DNA of 10,153 nucleotides from Methylocystaceae bacterium (GTDB taxonomy: Bacteria > Pseudomonadota > Alphaproteobacteria > Rhizobiales > Beijerinckiaceae): NCBI GenBank assembly GCA_003152255.1, contig PLZT01000222.1, positions 1-10,153 on the forward strand. The letters run 5' to 3'. A model generated the notes under the pieces. It searched no databases. It had not been told where the DNA came from and was given only the letters and a program-made list of their open reading frames with translations. Shown here one piece after another: positions 7,095 through 10,153 of the stretch. A program made the position numbers and the translations under genes. Numbering within the stretch: the first letter of the stretch is position 1; the number at the start of each line of letters is the position of its first letter.

Positions 7095-7448
7095 TCAAGG
7101 TTGAAGATCTTTGACCCCTAACGGGCTTTCGTCGCCGCAGGGCGAAATCACGGCCGGACTCTTATTATATGTCCTTGGAATCGTCGAGGTGGTCACTCCA
7201 TCGACGCCAATGTTCCGATAAACCGTTACGCTACCGGTTGCTGGAGGAGATGGCCTGGCCTTTACCCCTCGCCACGGCTCGGATTCCGGCCAAACCAACG
7301 CGACTCTTGGCAGGTCGCCCCTCTGCGCCGCGTTCGCCAGCCATTCGGACGCGACAATGCACAGACAGATCGCGACGCCCGCCTTTATCGCCAGTTTCAC
7401 GACACTCGAGCTGTCCGCGTCCTGTCGTATTGGTCTGAATTCGAACAT
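7095..7448 (-). CDS. Small predicted exported or membrane-anchored protein of unknown function, 117 aa
   Basis: I do not recognise a family. The protein begins MFEFRPIRQDADSSS, then has a basic residue pair (K18, K22) followed by a hydrophobic segment AGVAICLCIVASEWLANAA (23-41). This looks like a signal peptide with possible cleavage near LANA-AQ or an uncleaved N-terminal anchor. The remainder (about 42-117) is Pro/Ser/Thr/Gly-rich and polar, suggesting a short periplasmic tail. A GAGG ribosome-binding site lies 5 nt before the ATG at 7448, which supports this start over the in-frame extension reaching 7778; that extension is Arg/Ala-rich and noise-like. It is transcribed in the helicase direction but 321 bp away, and divergently from clpS. 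Reality of the gene is moderately likely: ribosome-binding site and signal-like segment agree, but no homology is known to me. Confidence 0.5.
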   Translation of the reverse strand: MFEFRPIRQDADSSSVVKLAIKAGVAICLCIVASEWLANAAQRGDLPRVALVWPESEPWRGVKARPSPPATGSVTVYRNIGVDGVTTSTIPRTYNKSPAVISPCGDESPLGVKDLQP

Positions 7449-7582
7449 CAGCGCCTCGTGATTGTCCGCCCTTGGCGTACATGAACATGGTAAACACACA
7501 GTTGACGGGACTTTTTCGAGGACCACATTAGACCTCCACCCCTCCTCGTCAGGCGATCGAGACGCCGGCGTAGCGTTAGCGC

Positions 7583-7628
7583 GCCGATGCTCAAGCCCGC
7601 CAGATTTTTTGTGGCCCCAAGCATCGGC
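7583..7628. repeat. Perfect 9-bp inverted repeat enclosing a T6 tract
   Basis: Arms gccgatgct (7583-7591) and agcatcggc (7620-7628) are perfectly complementary around a 28-nt loop that contains TTTTTT (7605-7610) and a small inner gcc/ggc stem. It could be a structured RNA element or protein-binding site; a chance origin is possible at this length. Confidence 0.45.
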
Positions 7629-7842
7629 CGCGCGGATTGATGCAACCCGGCCGCGGTGCGCGAGCTGTCGTCGCCCCGCGCACGCTAAGAACCCGGTCCC
7701 ACGCGACGAAGGAATCCGCGTCCATCGCGCCATGGCCATAAACCGTGGCGCGCCGGCCAAATGCGCCCGCAATTCCATCTTTTTTTGCGAGGCTGATTGT
7801 TCGGGCGGGACTTTCGGATAAGCTTATTGCTCAAATTTTGCC

Positions 7843-7871
7843 TTGACCGAATTTTGTCGCTTGCCAAGATT
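7843..7871 (+). promoter_or_regulatory. Candidate promoter for clpS-clpA
   Basis: TTGACC (7843-7848) followed after 17 bp by AAGATT (7866-7871) in a locally A/T-rich patch, roughly 190 bp before the clpS ATG. The -35 is a 5/6 match to TTGACA; the -10 matches at only 3/6. A CCTATAT motif at 8002-8008 is an alternative -10, as alphaproteobacterial heat-shock promoters often carry CYTAT-like boxes, but no matching -35 is clear. Confidence 0.27.
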
Positions 7872-8058
7872 CATGCGAGCAAGAACACTCAGCGAGCATC
7901 ACGCGCACGTCGCGGCAAAGAGGGCGGAATGCGAAGGTCACGGCCGGAGGCTCGGCGCGGCACGAAAAATGTTTAACACCTTACGGACCGGTTTTTGCCA
8001 TCCTATATGGAGAAAAGCAGAAGGGGCGCCGAAGGAAGAGGTCAGACAGGAAGGCTCG

Positions 8059-8466
8059 ATGGTTAAGGTGTGCGACACTTTCAGCGGCCCGGCCGATTCG
8101 TCGGCGGGCGGGGAGTTCGGCGAGAAGGGAGAGGCGCGCTTGAGTCGGGAACCGCGAAAGGGTGGCGGGGGCGCGGGTACGGCGCTTATCCCTCGCACGC
8201 GCACGCAGACGCGGCGTCCACATATGTATCGCGTGTTATTGCTCAATGACGATTATACGACGCAGGAGTTCGTTATCATCGTATTACGCAAGTATTTTAA
8301 TAAGTCGGTCGAAGACGCGACGCGAATTATGCTGCTTGTCCATAATCATGGTGTAGGCGAATGCGGAGTTTACACCTATGAAGTCGCCGAAACAAAAGTT
8401 ACGCAGGTCATGGATTTCGCCCGCAAACACCAACATCCGCTGCAATGCATCATGGAAAAGAAGTAG
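8059..8466 (+). CDS. clpS: ATP-dependent Clp protease adaptor ClpS, 135 aa
   Basis: Adaptor that binds proteins with destabilising N-terminal residues (N-degrons) and hands them to ClpA for degradation by ClpP. The core (about 55-135) shows [11 protein letters not shown] (57-67), [21 protein letters not shown] (91-111) and the conserved finish [19 protein letters not shown] (112-130). Pocket residues corresponding to E. coli N34, D35, D36, T38, M62, V65 and H66 are present (N63, D64, D65, T67, M91, V94, H95), but the M40 gatekeeper is Gln69 and the preceding Pro is Thr68. The N-terminal extension before the core is about 55 residues, Gly- and charge-rich, longer than in E. coli (about 25). 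The ATG at 8059 has AGGAAGG 4 nt upstream; the longer in-frame extension is rejected. clpA starts 12 bp after the stop. In codons 56-118, 29 of 63 end in A or T (hand count), well above most of clpA. Confidence 0.95.
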   Translation: MVKVCDTFSGPADSSAGGEFGEKGEARLSREPRKGGGGAGTALIPRTRTQTRRPHMYRVLLLNDDYTTQEFVIIVLRKYFNKSVEDATRIMLLVHNHGVGECGVYTYEVAETKVTQVMDFARKHQHPLQCIMEKK

Positions 8467-8478
8467 GGGTGAGAACTG

Positions 8479-10153
8479 ATGCCGGCTTTCTCGCGCAATC
8501 TGAAGCAGACCTTGGACCGGGCGCTGGCGTCGGCGCGAGAGCGTCGGCATGAATATGCGACGCTCGAACATCTTCTGCTGAGCCTTATCGAAGACAGTGA
8601 CGCAAGCGCGGTACTGCGCGCTTGTTCGGTCGATCTCGACGTTCTCGGTCGGAATTTGCGTGACTACCTTGACCGAGAATTAGACAATCTGGTCAACGAA
8701 GACGCGGAAGAGTGCAAACCGACGGCGGGCTTTCAGCGTGTTGTCCAGCGCGCCATCATAAGCGTTCAATCATCCGGCCGCGAGGATGTGAGCGGAGCCA
8801 ATGTGCTGGTGGCGCTGTTCGCCGAACGCGAGAGTCACGCCGTCTATTTCCTGCAGGAGCAGGACATGACGCGCTATGACGCGGTGAATTACATCAGCCA
8901 CGGCATCGCCAAGCGCCTTGGGCTTTCCGACCCGTCGCGCGGGCCGCGCGGCGCCGAGGAAGACGTCGACCGCAACGAAGCGCGCGAGGGCCGCGATGGC
9001 GACTCTCGCAAAAAGGAGGGCGCGCTCGACGCTTATTGCGTCAACCTCAACAAGAAAGCGCGCGACCAGCGAATCGATCCCCTGATCGGGCGAGAAGCCG
9101 AAGTTCTCCGCACAATCCAGGTGCTGTGCCGGCGCCAGAAAAACAACCCGCTGCTGGTCGGCGATCCCGGCGTTGGCAAGACCGCCATCGCCGAGGGGCT
9201 GGCGCGAAAGATCGTTCTTGGCGAAGTGCCGGAAATTCTCTCGGGCGCGACCATCTTCGCGCTCGATATGGGCACGCTGCTCGCCGGCACGCGGTATCGC
9301 GGCGATTTCGAGGAGCGCCTGAAACAGGTCGTCAAGGAAATCGAGCAGCACAAGAACGCGATCCTGTTCATCGATGAAATCCACACGGTGATCGGAGCCG
9401 GCGCGACCTCTGGCGGCGCGATGGACGCCTCCAATCTGTTGAAGCCCGCGTTGGCGCAAGGCGCGCTGCGGTGCATCGGTTCGACGACTTATAAGGAGTA
9501 TCGCCAGTATTTCGAGAAGGACCGCGCGCTGGTGCGGCGCTTCCAGAAAATCGACGTGAACGAACCTTCGATCCCCGACGCCATAGAGATCATCAAGGGG
9601 CTGAAGCCCTATTTCGAGGACTTCCACAAAATCCGCTACACCGGCGAGGCCATCAAAGCCGCCGTGGAGTTGTCGGTGCGCTATATCCACGACCGCAAGC
9701 TGCCGGACAAAGCGATCGACGTGATCGATGAAAGCGGCGCGGCGCAGATGCTTTTGTCCGACTCCAAGCGCAAGAAAACCATCGGCCTCAAGGAAATCGA
9801 GGCGACGATCGCGACGATGGCGCGGGTTCCGCCCAAAAGCGTCTCCAAGGACGACGCGGAAGTGCTGGCGCATCTCGACGAGACCTTGAAGCGCGTCGTC
9901 TATGGCCAGGACGCGGCCGTCAACGCGCTGACCACGGCGATCAAACTGGCGCGCGCCGGCCTGCGCGATCCCGAAAAGCCGATCGGCTGCTATCTCTTCT
10001 CCGGTCCGACCGGCGTCGGCAAGACGGAGGCCGCGCGTCAGCTCGCCGTCTCTCTCGGCATCGAGTTGGTTCGATTCGACATGTCCGAATATATGGAGCG
10101 TCACACCGTGAGCCGCCTGATTGGCGCTCCGCCCGGCTATGTCGGCTTCGACC
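8479..10153 (+). CDS. clpA: ATP-dependent Clp protease ATP-binding subunit ClpA, partial (first 558 aa)
   Basis: AAA+ unfoldase that forms hexamers and threads substrates into ClpP; it receives N-degron proteins from ClpS. The gene runs off the right edge at codon 559 of an expected ~760-800. Visible domains: the Clp N-domain that docks ClpS (about 1-145, [16 protein letters not shown] at 27-42); a charged linker (about 150-185); AAA+ domain D1 with Walker A GDPGVGKT (228-235), Walker B ILFIDE (295-300), sensor-1 GSTT (334-337) and arginines at 353-354; and the start of D2 with Walker A GPTGVGKT (509-516) followed by [24 protein letters not shown]. Spacing of the motifs is that of ClpA rather than ClpB, since the long coiled-coil middle domain is absent. 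The ATG at 8479 has AGGGGTGAG 5-7 nt upstream and follows clpS by 12 bp, so one operon. Codons 1-99 have about 37% A/T-ending codons versus 19% in codons 100-187, an odd internal shift. Confidence 0.96.
   Translation, partial: MPAFSRNLKQTLDRALASARERRHEYATLEHLLLSLIEDSDASAVLRACSVDLDVLGRNLRDYLDRELDNLVNEDAEECKPTAGFQRVVQRAIISVQSSGREDVSGANVLVALFAERESHAVYFLQEQDMTRYDAVNYISHGIAKRLGLSDPSRGPRGAEEDVDRNEAREGRDGDSRKKEGALDAYCVNLNKKARDQRIDPLIGREAEVLRTIQVLCRRQKNNPLLVGDPGVGKTAIAEGLARKIVLGEVPEILSGATIFALDMGTLLAGTRYRGDFEERLKQVVKEIEQHKNAILFIDEIHTVIGAGATSGGAMDASNLLKPALAQGALRCIGSTTYKEYRQYFEKDRALVRRFQKIDVNEPSIPDAIEIIKGLKPYFEDFHKIRYTGEAIKAAVELSVRYIHDRKLPDKAIDVIDESGAAQMLLSDSKRKKTIGLKEIEATIATMARVPPKSVSKDDAEVLAHLDETLKRVVYGQDAAVNALTTAIKLARAGLRDPEKPIGCYLFSGPTGVGKTEAARQLAVSLGIELVRFDMSEYMERHTVSRLIGAPPGYVGFD

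Larger units (their letters stand above)
7449..8058. other. Roughly 610-bp divergent spacer upstream of clpS, no gene seen
   Basis: I see no supportable gene on either strand. The possible + frame at 7462-7821 and the upstream extension of the clpS frame from 7843 read as Arg/Ala-rich noise. It contains a 9-bp inverted repeat around 7583-7628, a run of seven T (7780-7786), a promoter-like motif at 7843-7871, and the clpS Shine-Dalgarno at 8048-8054. It should carry divergent promoters for the small exported protein and for clpSA. Confidence 0.55.

Noticed and set aside
7449..7778. N-terminal extension of the small exported protein
   Set aside because: The extension is Arg/Ala-rich and places the hydrophobic segment mid-protein; the ATG at 7448 has a ribosome-binding site and gives a signal-like N-terminus.
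7462..7821. 119-aa + frame in the clpS upstream spacer
   Set aside because: Noise-like composition, no ribosome-binding site, and partly antisense to the other noise frame.
7843..8058. Longer ClpS start 72 codons upstream
   Set aside because: ClpS proteins are about 100-140 aa; the ATG at 8059 has a strong Shine-Dalgarno and already gives 135 aa.
8770..10104. Very long open frame antisense to clpA
   Set aside because: It is a shadow of the high-GC3 clpA codons; the sense strand carries the intact ClpA motifs, and the antisense protein is Arg/Asp/Leu-rich without recognisable domains.
1..10153. tRNA, rRNA, CRISPR arrays, insertion sequences or phage genes
   Set aside because: I looked for cloverleaf-like runs, regularly spaced repeats, transposase or integrase motifs and terminal inverted repeats, and found none that I could support.

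Overview
The window reads as chromosomal DNA of an alphaproteobacterium, most likely of the Rhizobiales (perhaps a Methylocystaceae- or Beijerinckiaceae-like genus). The grounds are the clpS-clpA gene pair with an alphaproteobacterial-type ClpS C-terminus, a RhlE-type DEAD-box helicase ending in the GMGDHVPSF-like tail typical of the group, and GC-rich DNA with strong GC bias at third codon positions. The genus is inferred from remembered family patterns; no search was run.

Left part, 1-4711: a piece of a cell-surface glycan locus. Three genes on the + strand encode S-adenosylmethionine-dependent methyltransferases: two class I enzymes at 253-1101 and 1290-1991, and one FkbM-family enzyme at 2138-2971. 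Converging on them from the right is a polytopic membrane protein of the Wzx/oligosaccharide-flippase type (4711-3157, - strand). Its reading frame is broken by an apparent one-base insertion at 4441-4443, so it is either a pseudogene or a sequencing error. Together the genes suggest synthesis and export of a methyl-decorated surface polysaccharide. No glycosyltransferase lies inside the window, so the pathway is only partly visible.

Middle, 4712-7448: a gene-poor, structure-rich spacer containing an exact 19-bp A/T-rich tandem repeat and several short hairpins. It is followed on the - strand by a full-length RhlE-like DEAD-box RNA helicase (6773-5292) and, upstream of that, a small predicted exported protein of unknown function (7448-7095).

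Right part, 7449-10153: a roughly 600-bp spacer with no convincing gene, then clpS (8059-8466) and clpA (8479 to beyond the window edge). These encode the N-degron adaptor and the AAA+ unfoldase of the ClpAP protease. They are 12 bp apart and surely co-transcribed. ClpS carries an unusual Gln where the usual hydrophobic gatekeeper Met of the N-degron pocket sits. clpS and the first ~100 codons of clpA use clearly more A/T-ending codons than the rest of clpA, which suggests a mosaic or accelerated evolution of the adaptor and its docking domain.

I found no tRNA, rRNA, CRISPR array, insertion sequence or transposase. The most notable observations are the frameshifted flippase, the ClpS pocket substitution and the compositional break inside clpA.
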